DNA of 64,000 bases from an uncultured Clostridia bacterium (GTDB lineage: Bacteria > Bacillota > Clostridia > Christensenellales > Aristaeellaceae). Below, piece by piece: positions 18,965-28,479 of this stretch (the stretch's first letter is position 1; each line of letters begins with the position of its first letter). The DNA is taken from the NCBI GenBank assembly GCA_946538975.1, contig CAMNHF010000002.1, positions 1 to 64,000 on the forward strand. Reading direction: 5' to 3'. The notes beneath the pieces were generated by a model. That model ran no database searches. It was not told where the DNA came from and saw only the letters and a program-made list of their open reading frames with translations. Position numbers and translations under genes: made by a program.

Positions 18965-20236
18965 ATGAGCAACTTTGTGGATCGCGCGAAAATCACCTGC
19001 AAGGCGGGCAACGGGGGCAACGGCAGCGTGTCGTTCCACCGGGAGAAATTCGTGCAGAACGGCGGGCCGGACGGCGGCGACGGCGGTACGGGCGGGGACA
19101 TTTCCTTCTATGCGGACCCGAACATGCACACGCTGCTGGACTTCCGCTTCAGGAGCAAGTACACCGCGGGCAACGGCGGCGACGGCGCGGCCGCGCGCTG
19201 CAAGGGCAAGCGCGGCGAAAGCGTGCTGATCAAGGTGCCCGTGGGGACCATCATCCGGAACGCGGAAACCGGCGCGGTGGCCGCGGACATGGACGTGCCG
19301 GGGGAGACCCGCGTGCTGCTGCGCGGCGGCCGCGGCGGCTGGGGCAACGCCCACTTTGCCACGCCCACCCGGCAGGCGCCGAACTTCGCCCGGCCCGGCA
19401 TCAAAACGGAGGTCTACACCCTGCAGCTGGAGCTGAAGACGATGGCGGACATCGGCCTGGTCGGCTATCCGAACGTGGGCAAGAGCACGATCCTCTCCGT
19501 GCTGACCGCGGCCCGGCCGAAGATCGCCAACTACCACTTCACCACCCTGTCGCCGAACCTGGGCATCCTGCGCCATCACGGGCAGGACATCGTGCTGGCG
19601 GACATCCCCGGCCTGGTGGAGGGCGCGGCGGACGGCGTGGGCCTGGGGCACGACTTCCTGCGGCACGTTGAGCGCACGCGCCTGCTGCTGCACGTGGTGG
19701 ACATCGCCGGCAGCGAGGGCCGCGACCCGGTGGCGGACTATGAGCAGATCAATCTGGAGCTGTCGCGCTACGGCGAGCTGGCCGAGCGGCCGCAGATCCT
19801 GGTGTGCAACAAGACCGACCTGGGCGGCTGGGAGGAGAACTTTGCCCGCCTGCAGGCAAAGGCCGAGGCCGCCGGCACGCCCGTGTTCTGCGTGAGCGCG
19901 GCGACGGGGAAGGGCTTCGAGCCCCTGCTGGACAAGGCGGCCGATCTGCTGGCCACCCTGCCGCCGATGCAGCACTTCGCCGAGGAGGAGCGGCTGGAGG
20001 ACGCGAACCAGCTGGACAACCGCTTCGAGATCAGCCGGGACGGCAAGGTCTTCGTCGTGACCGGCGGCGCGATGGATCACCTGATCGACAGCGTGAACTT
20101 CGATGACGAGGAGAGCGTGAACTGGTTCCACCGCACCCTGCGGCGGATCGGCGTCATCGACGAGCTGCGCCGCTGTGGCGCCCAGGAGGGCAGCACGGTG
20201 CGCATCGCGGACATGGAATTCGACTTTGTGGACTAA
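18965..20236 (+). CDS. obgE: GTPase ObgE/CgtA
   Basis: FVDRAKITCKAGNGGNGSVSFHREKF, GLVGYPNVGKST, DIPGLVEGA, C-terminal OCT-like domain. Confidence 0.97.
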   Translation: MSNFVDRAKITCKAGNGGNGSVSFHREKFVQNGGPDGGDGGTGGDISFYADPNMHTLLDFRFRSKYTAGNGGDGAAARCKGKRGESVLIKVPVGTIIRNAETGAVAADMDVPGETRVLLRGGRGGWGNAHFATPTRQAPNFARPGIKTEVYTLQLELKTMADIGLVGYPNVGKSTILSVLTAARPKIANYHFTTLSPNLGILRHHGQDIVLADIPGLVEGAADGVGLGHDFLRHVERTRLLLHVVDIAGSEGRDPVADYEQINLELSRYGELAERPQILVCNKTDLGGWEENFARLQAKAEAAGTPVFCVSAATGKGFEPLLDKAADLLATLPPMQHFAEEERLEDANQLDNRFEISRDGKVFVVTGGAMDHLIDSVNFDDEESVNWFHRTLRRIGVIDELRRCGAQEGSTVRIADMEFDFVD

Positions 20237-20277
20237 AAACAGACCGGATTCTCTATCGGTCTGCATCGGAGGAACAA

Positions 20278-20562
20278 ATGACAGGAAAGCAGCGCGCCAT
20301 GCTGCGGAGCATGGCCAACACCCTGGAACCCATTCTTTACATCGGCAAGGACGGCATCGTCCCCGGCACGATCCAGCAGGCGGACGACGACCTGGAGGCC
20401 CATGAGCTGATCAAGTGCTGCGTGCAGCAGGGCTGTCCCCTGAGCGCGCGGGAGGCCGTGCAGGCGCTGTGCGAGGAGCTGGGCGCGGAGCCGGTGCAGT
20501 GCATCGGGCGGCGCTTCGTGATGTACCGGGCCAGCCAGAAGAAGCCGCGCATCGAGCTGTGA
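20278..20562 (+). CDS. yhbY: YhbY-type (CRM domain) RNA-binding protein
   Basis: 94 aa; LEPILYIGKDGIVPGTIQQADDDLEAHELIK. Confidence 0.93.
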   Translation: MTGKQRAMLRSMANTLEPILYIGKDGIVPGTIQQADDDLEAHELIKCCVQQGCPLSAREAVQALCEELGAEPVQCIGRRFVMYRASQKKPRIEL

Positions 20563-20566
20563 CGGC

Positions 20567-21070
20567 ATGTATACCCATCTCGTTCATCCCTGGGGGCCGC
20601 TGGTGTCCCCGGACTGCCGGGTGCTGATTCTCGGCAGCTTTCCCTCGGTGAAGAGCCGCGCCGAGGGCTTTTTCTACGGGCATCCGCGGAACCGCTTCTG
20701 GCCGATGATCGCGGCGGTGTGCGGGGAGGAGCGCCCGTGGAGCATCGATGAGAAGCGGGAACTGGTGCTGCGCCACGGCATCGCGCTGTGGGACACCATC
20801 GGCGAATGCGACATCCACGCTTCCGAGGACGCCTCCGTGCGCAACGCGGTGCCGGTGGACATCGGGCGGGTGCTGTCCGTCGCGAGGATCGAGCAGGTGC
20901 TGTGCAACGGCGCGCTGTCCGGCCGGCTGTACCGCCGCCATCTGCTGCCCGTGACCGGCATGGACTGCCTCGTGATGCCCTCAACCAGCCCGGCGAATGC
21001 CGCCGTGCCGCTGGAGCAGCTGATCGCCGTCTGGGGCGATGCCCTGCGCGGGCATATGCGGACGCCGTGA
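20567..21070 (+). CDS. Uracil-DNA-glycosylase superfamily protein (DNA-deoxyinosine glycosylase type)
   Basis: VLILGSFPSVKSRAEGFFYGHPRNRFWPMIAAV ... MPSTSPANAA. Confidence 0.88.
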   Translation: MYTHLVHPWGPLVSPDCRVLILGSFPSVKSRAEGFFYGHPRNRFWPMIAAVCGEERPWSIDEKRELVLRHGIALWDTIGECDIHASEDASVRNAVPVDIGRVLSVARIEQVLCNGALSGRLYRRHLLPVTGMDCLVMPSTSPANAAVPLEQLIAVWGDALRGHMRTP

Positions 21071-21138
21071 TGAGGAGAGGCCGAGCGAGCTGCTCCCGGC
21101 ATGTGACGCTGATCCGGCCCGGCTCCGAAAGAATCCTC

Positions 21139-21168
21139 TTGCGCTCCTTTGGTTTGTTATGGTAGAAT
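21139..21168 (+). promoter_or_regulatory. Promoter of queT-like gene
   Basis: TTGCGC (21139-21144), 18 nt, TAGAAT (21163-21168). Confidence 0.5.
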
Positions 21169-21173
21169 GCCCA

Positions 21174-21217
21174 TTGGCCTTCGACTGTATTCGATGAGCC
21201 AAAAACGCAAAGGAGGC
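21174..21217 (+). promoter_or_regulatory. Compact structured 5' UTR, possible riboswitch
   Basis: TTGGC-CT-TCGA-CTGTAT-TCGA-TGA-GCCAA stem-loop followed by A-rich AAACGCAAAGGAGG, which ends in the RBS. Confidence 0.4.
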
Positions 21218-21223
21218 ATCTCT

Positions 21224-21742
21224 ATGTTCAAGGGATTGCTCACGACCCGTTCTCTTGCCACGGCAGGCATCATTGCTGCGCTGTACGTGGTGCTGACCTA
21301 CGTTGCCGACATGATGGGCCTGGCCAGTGGCGCGATCCAGGTGCGGCTGTCCGAGGCGCTGACGATTCTGCCGTGCCTGACGAACGCGGCGATTCCGGGC
21401 GTCACGATCGGCTGCCTGCTCGCCAACATCCTGACGGGCTGCGCGGCGCTGGACATCGCGCTCGGGCCGGTCGCGACGCTGATCGGCGCCGCCGGGACCT
21501 GGCTGCTGCGGAAGAACCCCTATGCGGCGTGGATTCCGCCGGTGCTCAGCAACGCCATCATCGTGCCCTTCGTGCTGATCAGCGCGTACGGTGTGGGGGA
21601 TACCTGGTGGTATCTCTTCCTGACCGTGGGCGCCGGCGAGGTCATCGCCTGTGGCGTGCTCGGCCTGCTGCTGTACAAGGCCATGCAGCGGGTGCCCCAT
21701 CTGTTCAGCGATCCGACGAACCGGCTCAGCCGGCAGCAATAA
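21224..21742 (+). CDS. QueT-family transporter
   Basis: ~172 aa, multi-TM; SLATAGIIAALYVVLTY...GAIQVRLSEALTILPC. AAAGGAGG RBS before ATG 21224. Confidence 0.85.
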   Translation: MFKGLLTTRSLATAGIIAALYVVLTYVADMMGLASGAIQVRLSEALTILPCLTNAAIPGVTIGCLLANILTGCAALDIALGPVATLIGAAGTWLLRKNPYAAWIPPVLSNAIIVPFVLISAYGVGDTWWYLFLTVGAGEVIACGVLGLLLYKAMQRVPHLFSDPTNRLSRQQ

Positions 21743-21745
21743 GAC

Positions 21746-21792
21746 GCATCCCCGGCGCGGTGTGGCTCTCATCGGCCGGGGATGCTTTGTTC
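21746..21792 (+). terminator. Rho-independent terminator after queT-like gene
   Basis: GCATCCCCGGC ... GCCGGGGATGC (11-bp arms) then TTTGTT. Confidence 0.7.
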
Positions 21793-21817
21793 TGGCATGA
21801 TTGAAGGAGGCGTGGCG

Positions 21818-22555
21818 ATGAGACACGTGCTGGATATCTTTGTGGCGATCTTCCTGATTGCGGCGGCAGTCCTGATTGCGGCCAATCTGCTGGTTTTCCT
21901 CGGCAGACGCCGCGACAGGGCCAGGCTGAAGGGCGCGGCCATCGCCGTGAGCCTTGCGGATGCCGTGGTGATCAGCCGGCTGGTGTTCCTCTGCTGCACC
22001 CGGGAACCCCGCTGGTACGCGGCGGCCGGCTGGATCCTGCTGGGGCTTGCGGCGGCGGGCCTGCTGACCGGCCTGCTGATCCGGCCGCAGAGGGGCTGGC
22101 GGCTGGCCGTGCTTTGCGGCTGCACAGCGGCGGCGGTGGCCGTACTGTGGGCCGTGGGCACCGCTCCCCGCGAGCGCTTCCTGGGCTCGTACACGGAGGA
22201 GAAGACCTGGAGTTATGACCGGAAGTATTACGCAGTGCAGACGGTTGTGCAGTCGGGGAGCCAGCCGGTGCGCATGGCCAGGACAACGGTGTATCTGGCG
22301 GAAACGGACGAGCCGGCGGACTGGTTCGATATGGAGCGCGCCTATGACTTCATCGGCATCTGCTGGGAGCGGGACAGCTACAACATCTGGTGCCAGTCAA
22401 ACGACGTCGGGATCTTCTGCTTTGAATACACGGGCAGCGGCTGGCAGCGCAATGAAGACCTGACCCCGCCGGACTACATCATCTCCCCGCACGACGAGCG
22501 CTATAAAGACAAGCCGGAGCTCTGGGACACGATCTACAAGAGCCCGGTCGACTGA
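21818..22555 (+). CDS. Hypothetical membrane protein
   Basis: GAAGGAGG RBS 7 nt before ATG 21818; several N-terminal TMs, soluble C-terminal part. Confidence 0.7.
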   Translation: MRHVLDIFVAIFLIAAAVLIAANLLVFLGRRRDRARLKGAAIAVSLADAVVISRLVFLCCTREPRWYAAAGWILLGLAAAGLLTGLLIRPQRGWRLAVLCGCTAAAVAVLWAVGTAPRERFLGSYTEEKTWSYDRKYYAVQTVVQSGSQPVRMARTTVYLAETDEPADWFDMERAYDFIGICWERDSYNIWCQSNDVGIFCFEYTGSGWQRNEDLTPPDYIISPHDERYKDKPELWDTIYKSPVD

Positions 22556-22637
22556 GGCGGCGGGGGAGCGTTCTGCGGGCGATCGGGGCTGCCGGGTGCC
22601 GCACGGCTGGGCCGGTCTCCGCTGGTGTCCGGAGCCG

Positions 22638-23984
22638 TCAGTTTTCCTCGTCCCACCGGATCACGGCGGCAGTGCAGCTTTCGGTCTGCGTGCGCTCGCC
22701 CGTCCAGGCTTCCCCTGTGCCAAGGAAGCGCACGGTGCTGTCCTTGAGCGTCAGGCCGTGCACATGGCGGGCGTACAGGGCCGGGATGCTGTGGGGATAG
22801 ATGTGGCGGCCCGAGGGCTGCTCGTCGAACAGGCCGCCCGGCTGTGTCCCCTGCCGCTCCAGGGTGAGATGGATTTCGCGCAGGCGCACCCGCTCAATGG
22901 GGCTGTTCTCCTCGCCGCCCAGGAAGATGCAGCTCTCGCATTTGATGTCCAGATCGGAGATGTGGATGTCCCGGATCGTGCCGGGAAAGCTGCCCTCCTG
23001 GCCCTGCCTGGGCGTCGCGCTGATGAAGACCGGCTCGCCCTTGCCCCACCAGCCCGGTGCGCCGGGCAGGTCGCAGGCGTCGGCATAGCGACGCACGGCG
23101 CCGGTCAGATGGTGCACATGGATATGCTCCACGGTTCCGCCGTCCCGCACCCAGATGCCGACGCCGCGGGAGCAGTCCTTGACCACGCAGTCCGACAGGA
23201 TCACATTGCGGATCGTGCCGTGGGTTTCGGTGCCGATCTTCAGCGCGGAATCGCGCGAGTGCAGGATGCAGCCGCTGATGACGACGTTCTCGCAGGGCCC
23301 GTAGCGCTTCGCCATGGGCGCGGTGGATTTCAGCACAATGGCGTCGTCGCCGGTATGCACGAGGCAGCCGCTGATCACCACATCCTGGCAGCAGTCCGGG
23401 TCAATGCCGTCGTTGTTGGCGCCGCGGTCATCGCCGAGAATCTGAATGCCCTGAATGCGCACACGGCGGCAGCCGGCCATATGCAGCGTCCAGAAGGCGG
23501 CGTCCCGGAGCGTCACATCGCGCACGGTCAGATTGTGCACATTTTCAAACAGAATCAGCCGCGGCCGGAAGGCAGCCACCCGCTTGGGGCACTCGTGAAA
23601 GCCGCTGTCCACGTCGGCGTCCTCGAACACCTTCCCGCCCTGGCCGTCGATAACGCCCTGGCCGGAGAGCGTGATGTTCTCCGCGTCCCGCGCACCCAGG
23701 AAGAAGCCGCCGTTCCAGCCGTCGACCGCTCCCTCCGACGGATCCGCCGGGAAGGGCAGGATGTCCGCCTCGTCGAGGCTGGAGATCAGCACAGCGCCGG
23801 TGTCCAGACGGAGCTCCACATGGCTCTTCAGCAGCACGGAGCCGCTGAGATACCGTCCCGCGGGCAGCAGCACGACGCCGCCGCCGGCCTGATGGGCTGC
23901 GTCCACGGTCGCCTGGATCGCCGCGGCGCAGTTGGTTTTTCCGTCGGCGACCGCGCCAAAGGCTGTCACGTCATAGATCTGCAT
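22638..23984 (-). CDS. Glycoside hydrolase family 28-like (polygalacturonase-type beta-helix)
   Basis: YDVTAFGAVADGKTNCAAAIQATVDAA, NNDGIDPDCCQDVVISGC, HTGDDAIVLKS. RBS aaggagg before ATG at 23984; the ORF-track start at 24242 is too long. Confidence 0.92.
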   Translation of the reverse strand: MQIYDVTAFGAVADGKTNCAAAIQATVDAAHQAGGGVVLLPAGRYLSGSVLLKSHVELRLDTGAVLISSLDEADILPFPADPSEGAVDGWNGGFFLGARDAENITLSGQGVIDGQGGKVFEDADVDSGFHECPKRVAAFRPRLILFENVHNLTVRDVTLRDAAFWTLHMAGCRRVRIQGIQILGDDRGANNDGIDPDCCQDVVISGCLVHTGDDAIVLKSTAPMAKRYGPCENVVISGCILHSRDSALKIGTETHGTIRNVILSDCVVKDCSRGVGIWVRDGGTVEHIHVHHLTGAVRRYADACDLPGAPGWWGKGEPVFISATPRQGQEGSFPGTIRDIHISDLDIKCESCIFLGGEENSPIERVRLREIHLTLERQGTQPGGLFDEQPSGRHIYPHSIPALYARHVHGLTLKDSTVRFLGTGEAWTGERTQTESCTAAVIRWDEEN

Positions 23985-24159
23985 GGTGATCCTCCTTGCA
24001 CTGATTTGCCGATGCGGCGATGACCGCCGTCTCTCTCCTGCGCAGCGCCTGCGTGCGGAGGGAGCGGACGATGCCCCGGCCCGGCGCCTCCGGCAGCACA
24101 AAGCTCCTCTGTCCGCAACGCAGCCAAAGCTGTTTCTGATTTGATTCTGCAGACACAGA

Positions 24160-24212
24160 AAAACTCCTTCCCGCAGCCGCCGATTGCCGCCCACTCTGCA
24201 GGAAGGAGTTTT
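24160..24212 (-). terminator. Terminator downstream of PAP2 gene
   Basis: AAAACTCCTTCC ... GGAAGGAGTTTT inverted repeat. Confidence 0.7.
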
Positions 24213-24238
24213 CATCTGTTCCGCCGGGACGCGCGCTT

Positions 24239-24889
24239 TCAATCCATCGCAAGCACAGCGGCCCGGTACAGGCTGTACAGGCCCGCGCTCAGCAGCATGG
24301 CGCCCGCGATGTCCGTCAGCCAGTGCACGCCGGCGGTCAGCCTGCCGATCACCATGAAGGCGGAGAACAGGATGACAAAGGCCGCTGTGAGCCGCCTGAC
24401 CGTTCCGGGGGCTGAGCGGCGCTTCACCTGAAACAGCAGCGTAGGCATCACGCTGAGCACCAGCAGGGTGGTGGAGGAGGGATAGGACGCCTCCATCGCG
24501 CCGTCGATCAGGATGGGGCGGTAGTTGACGGGGACCATCTCAAATACCAGATAGCCCAGGATGACCAGGATGTAATACCCGCCCAGCAGCAGGATGTCCC
24601 GGTCCACCTTCAGGAGGCTCTTCCTGCGGATCCACTGTGCGAGCCCCAGCACGGCGAAACAGACGCATACCGCGACGGGCACCAGGCCCAGCCAGTCCGT
24701 GACCGTGTAGACGGCCATGTGCACGCCCGTCAGCCGGTGAAACCAGGTGTTGACGGCGGCGAAGCCCACATTGGTCCCGTTTACGCCCACAGGCCGCACG
24801 TCGACAAAGCGAATGAGCAGTGTCCACAGCACAAAGGCCAGGAGCAGACCGCCGCCCCACAGAAAGCCGCGGCGCTTGCTGCGTTCCAT
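24239..24889 (-). CDS. PAP2 superfamily membrane phosphatase
   Basis: YPSSTTLLVLSVMPTL and GRLTAGVHWLTDIAGAMLL motifs, multi-TM. Confidence 0.88.
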   Translation of the reverse strand: MERSKRRGFLWGGGLLLAFVLWTLLIRFVDVRPVGVNGTNVGFAAVNTWFHRLTGVHMAVYTVTDWLGLVPVAVCVCFAVLGLAQWIRRKSLLKVDRDILLLGGYYILVILGYLVFEMVPVNYRPILIDGAMEASYPSSTTLLVLSVMPTLLFQVKRRSAPGTVRRLTAAFVILFSAFMVIGRLTAGVHWLTDIAGAMLLSAGLYSLYRAAVLAMD

Positions 24890-24906
24890 CTTTATCCCTC
24901 CGCCCG

Positions 24907-25530
24907 TCAGTCAAACAGCTGTCCCGGCAGCTTCTTTTTTTCCTTCGGCGGGAAGCGGCGGTCGAAGGCCTCCACGTCCGCGTCGTCCACATAGTAGCCC
25001 TTCGGCGTCTGATACACGCCGGTGATCCCGTGCAGCCAGCCCGGGATCAGCTCCCGGCACAGGAAGAAGGAATCGTCCGCGCCTTCCGGCAGATCGTGGT
25101 AACGGATGCCGAACCTGCGGGCATAGTCAAAGCCGCACTTGCCATAGAAGCCGATGTTTCCCTCAAACAGCACCGCGCCAAAACCCAGAGCCGCCGCCTT
25201 CTCCAGGCAGAAATCCAGCAGCTTCTTTCCATAGCCCCGGCGCTTCTTGGCCGGCGTGATGCAGATGGGACCCATGGTCAGCACCGGGATATCCCGTCCG
25301 TCGTCGGCGTTGATCACGGTGCGCATGAACATGTTCTGCCCGATCAGGCGGCCGTCCTGCTCCATGACAAAGTCCAGCTCTCCCACAAAGGCGGGATCGT
25401 CTCGCAGCACGTGCATCACATAGTGCTCGCTGCAGCCCGGGCGGTACACGTTCCAGAAGGCCTCGCGGATCAGGTTCTCCGTCTCGCCGTAGTCTTCCGG
25501 GCGTTCCGGCCGGATGATGAAGTTCTCCAT
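24907..25530 (-). CDS. GNAT family N-acetyltransferase
   Basis: FIIRPERPEDYGETENLIREAFW ... LTMGPICITPAKKRRGYGKKLLDFCLEKAAALG. Confidence 0.88.
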   Translation of the reverse strand: MENFIIRPERPEDYGETENLIREAFWNVYRPGCSEHYVMHVLRDDPAFVGELDFVMEQDGRLIGQNMFMRTVINADDGRDIPVLTMGPICITPAKKRRGYGKKLLDFCLEKAAALGFGAVLFEGNIGFYGKCGFDYARRFGIRYHDLPEGADDSFFLCRELIPGWLHGITGVYQTPKGYYVDDADVEAFDRRFPPKEKKKLPGQLFD

Positions 25531-25535
25531 GCGGA

Positions 25536-25973
25536 TCAGTCCTTTCGTGTGTTCCGGCTCAGCCGGTTATTCCGGATCTTCTCGTTGATCTGCGCCGCGG
25601 TCCGGACGTTCAGGCTGTAGTCCGCCAGATGCCACAGCACCTTGGCCAGCAGGATGAAGCCGGCGTATACCAGAATGTCGGTTCCGCCCTGCCAGAAACC
25701 CCAGTGATGCGCCAGCGGCAGCAGCGCCGCCTCCAGCACCAGCAGATGCAGCACGGTCCGCACCCACCAGGCCCGTGCCGACAGCTCCTCCTTCGCATGA
25801 TACACGGCCAGCGACAGGAGGGCGATCAGCGCGAACACCATGATCCGGCCGAAGAAGGCCACCACCGGCAGCTCGGCGGCCGGGTTGAACAGCAGGCACA
25901 TGAGGAAGGTGCACAGCATGATGATCCCATACACCATGATATAGCGGCGCACCCAGAGCGCGATGGTTTTCAT
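25536..25973 (-). CDS. DUF3021 family membrane protein
   Basis: ~145 aa with 4 TMs, 4-bp overlap with the LytTR gene (typical pairing). Confidence 0.82.
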   Translation of the reverse strand: MKTIALWVRRYIMVYGIIMLCTFLMCLLFNPAAELPVVAFFGRIMVFALIALLSLAVYHAKEELSARAWWVRTVLHLLVLEAALLPLAHHWGFWQGGTDILVYAGFILLAKVLWHLADYSLNVRTAAQINEKIRNNRLSRNTRKD

Positions 25974-26416
25974 GCTTCATGCACCCCCAGCATCCGCTTC
26001 AGATCGGCCACGTATTTCCGCGAGACGATGACCTTTTCCCCGTTGGACAGCACCGCCTCGAACCGGCCCGACAGGGAGGGGCGGACGTAGTCGATCCGGT
26101 CCGCGTTCAGGATCATGGACTTGCTGCAGCGGAACAGGGAGCTGCCCGCGCACAGCCGCTCGAACTCGTAGAGCTTCTCCTTCGCCTCGTAGACGGCCCC
26201 CTGTGTGTAGCAGAAGGAGCGGTCGTCAACCACCTCAAAGTAGAGGATCTCCGCCAGCCGCAGCCGGTGCATTCCGTCCTCCCGCCAGCCGCAGACCGTC
26301 CGCTGGCCGGAGGCTGCCTCCGCTACCTGCCCGACCCAGACCGCGCCCGGGTCATGGCAGCGCACGACGACCTCCTCCTCCTGCTCCCGGCCGATCTGCT
26401 CAACCGTCACCCTCAT
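25970..26416 (-). CDS. LytTR domain DNA-binding regulator
   Basis: LRLAEILYFEVVDDRSFCYT ... LFRCSKSMILNADRIDYVRP...VIVSRKYVADLKRML. Confidence 0.9.
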   Translation of the reverse strand: MRVTVEQIGREQEEEVVVRCHDPGAVWVGQVAEAASGQRTVCGWREDGMHRLRLAEILYFEVVDDRSFCYTQGAVYEAKEKLYEFERLCAGSSLFRCSKSMILNADRIDYVRPSLSGRFEAVLSNGEKVIVSRKYVADLKRMLGVHEA

Positions 26417-26608
26417 TGTGCCACCCCCGCGTCCATTCTACACGAAAAACCGTCCATGTCCACCCGCCGGCCTGTGACATGCAAAAAGCGGCGGGCAAGA
26501 TGCATCGCCGCATTTGGACAGTCAGCCGGTTCATCTCCGCACGCGGCGGCGCAGCTCATGCTTGCGATGTCCTGCCGGCAGCCGTGATCTCCGGGCCTGT
26601 GCATGCCC

Positions 26609-27664
26609 TCAGCTCTCCTCCAGCCTGCGCAGCGCTTCGCACCAGTCCTGGCCCAGGATCTCCTGCGCCTTTTCGAAATCGTACTTCGCGTGGAGGCGGC
26701 TCTGGAGCTGCAGGAAGGCTTTTTCGCCGTGCGCGCGGATGTAGAGCGCCTGGGCTCTGGCCGCGGCGGCGCCGTCGTTGGATGGGGTGTAAAAGCCCTT
26801 CTCGCAGCTTTCCAGCCGGTCGCAGCCCCAGCAGCCGACGATGCCCTTTGCCTGGCAGCAGGCCGCGTTGGGGCACTGGCCGTCCGGGGAAACCGTCGCG
26901 AAGGAGCAGGTGTTGTACACCGTCCGGCACGAGCCGCACCAGGCGCCCAGGAAGCAGTGATTGCAGGAAAGGCCGCAGTACGCGACGGGATTCACGCCCT
27001 TGCGCGCCAGCTTGCACAGCCGGTTCTTGATCCGCTGCATCGCCTCAACATGCATGATCCAGTGGCGGCTGAACGGCATCCGGATCAGCCCCAGCACATC
27101 CTTGCCACACCAGTAACCGATCAGCCAGGCCGCGCTCTCCGCTTCGCTGACGCAGCCGGTGCGGCGCAGCTTATCGGCCATGCCGCCGTCGAACCGACGC
27201 TTCAGATCGGCGGGGGAGAGCTGCCGCAGCATCTGGTCGGTGGACTCCTTCACCGCCTGGGCATAGCGGTACAGCGCCGGAATGTTCAGCTGCCGGGAGA
27301 ACGCAGCGATGGCCTCGCCGGAGAGCTCGTTGCCGGTGGTGATGAGCGGGGCGCCGACGGCCCCCTGAAAGCCCTGCGCGAACAGCACCTGCCGGTCCTC
27401 CGCGATCATCTCATGGGCCACAATATCCTCAATCCGGAAGATGTGCCAGATGGAGTAGGCCAGCGTCTTGCTGTGGTAGCCCTCCGCGCCGGCAAAGGGC
27501 ATCTGCGCGAACGCCTCCGCGGGGAAGGTCTGCACGATCTGCGTGACCTGCTCAAACAGGCTCTCCCGCAGCGCGAGGAGCTTGCCGATCCCGTCCGCGA
27601 AGGTGGCCTTCTTCGCCAGCAGGGCCTGCATCTCCCTGTTCATCTCAGACCAGCTTCTGTCCAT
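26609..27664 (-). CDS. DinB-like domain fused to Cys-rich DUF3795-like domain
   Basis: N-terminal helical HxxHI metal-site-like segment (YSIWHIFRIEDIVAHEM). C-terminal CGLSCNHCFLGAWCGSCRTVYNTCSFATVSPDGQCPNAACCQAKGIVGCWGCDRLESC. Confidence 0.72.
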   Translation of the reverse strand: MDRSWSEMNREMQALLAKKATFADGIGKLLALRESLFEQVTQIVQTFPAEAFAQMPFAGAEGYHSKTLAYSIWHIFRIEDIVAHEMIAEDRQVLFAQGFQGAVGAPLITTGNELSGEAIAAFSRQLNIPALYRYAQAVKESTDQMLRQLSPADLKRRFDGGMADKLRRTGCVSEAESAAWLIGYWCGKDVLGLIRMPFSRHWIMHVEAMQRIKNRLCKLARKGVNPVAYCGLSCNHCFLGAWCGSCRTVYNTCSFATVSPDGQCPNAACCQAKGIVGCWGCDRLESCEKGFYTPSNDGAAAARAQALYIRAHGEKAFLQLQSRLHAKYDFEKAQEILGQDWCEALRRLEES

Positions 27665-27688
27665 GTTCCGCTCCTTTCCGTAGGGCGC

Positions 27689-28390
27689 TCAGCCAATCAC
27701 CTGATAACGCAGCCGCACATAGGAAGCCTGCAGCGCGCGGGCCTCGATGAGCCGCAGCACGCCCAGCCTGGACAGCTCGTCCCGGGTCCGCAGGGAAGGC
27801 CCGTCGATCAGCGAGGCGGTGTCCCGGCCCCCGATCAGCACCGGCGCGACCACGATGTCCACGAAATCGAGCAGCTTTTCGCGCAGGAAGAGGGCGTTCA
27901 CCGTGCCGCCGGACTGCACGGTCAGCCGCTCGCAGCCGAAACGCGCTTTCAATTGGGTCAGCGCGTCCGAAAGCGACAGCGTTTCCTGATGCATGATGTG
28001 GAGATTGTCCGCGCGGACCCCGAAGGCCGGATGCGCCCGGTTTGTCGTGATCAGCACAAACTGCTCCGACTGGGCGCAGAAATACCGGACGCCCTGCTCC
28101 GTCAGATGATGAGTGTCCAGCAGGACGAAGGACACCGGCGTTCGCTCCGGTATTTCCCCGGTGTTGACGCCCATCTTCGCCTGCACGCGCCCTGTGTTGA
28201 AGGACCACAGGTCGGTGGTCTGCTCCAGCTCATAGTACTGGTGCAGGCCCTCTCTCAGCCCCGCGATCCGGGGGAAATCCCGGTCCACGTCCAGCTCGTC
28301 CGCCGCGCCGGTGCTGATCTTGCCGTCGACAGACATCAGCATGAACAGCGTGGTGACGGGGCGGCTCATCATCTCAGACGGCCCGTGCAT
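27689..28390 (-). CDS. RibD C-terminal/dihydrofolate reductase-like family protein
   Basis: RPVTTLFMLMSVDGKISTGAAD ... LTVQSGGTVNALFLREKLLDFVDIVVAPVLIGGRDTASL. aaggaggg RBS before ATG at 28390. Confidence 0.85.
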   Translation of the reverse strand: MHGPSEMMSRPVTTLFMLMSVDGKISTGAADELDVDRDFPRIAGLREGLHQYYELEQTTDLWSFNTGRVQAKMGVNTGEIPERTPVSFVLLDTHHLTEQGVRYFCAQSEQFVLITTNRAHPAFGVRADNLHIMHQETLSLSDALTQLKARFGCERLTVQSGGTVNALFLREKLLDFVDIVVAPVLIGGRDTASLIDGPSLRTRDELSRLGVLRLIEARALQASYVRLRYQVIG

Positions 28391-28479
28391 TGTCTTTCCC
28401 TCCTTGTGCCGCGGAAGCGCCGCTGCGGCATCGGCAGCTCTTTCGGAAGAAGCGGGGCAGCCGACCGGGAACGGCAGCC

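Noticed and set aside
17399-20266. 955-aa - strand ORF
   Set aside because: Antisense to the PFL-family gene and obgE, both clearly identified.
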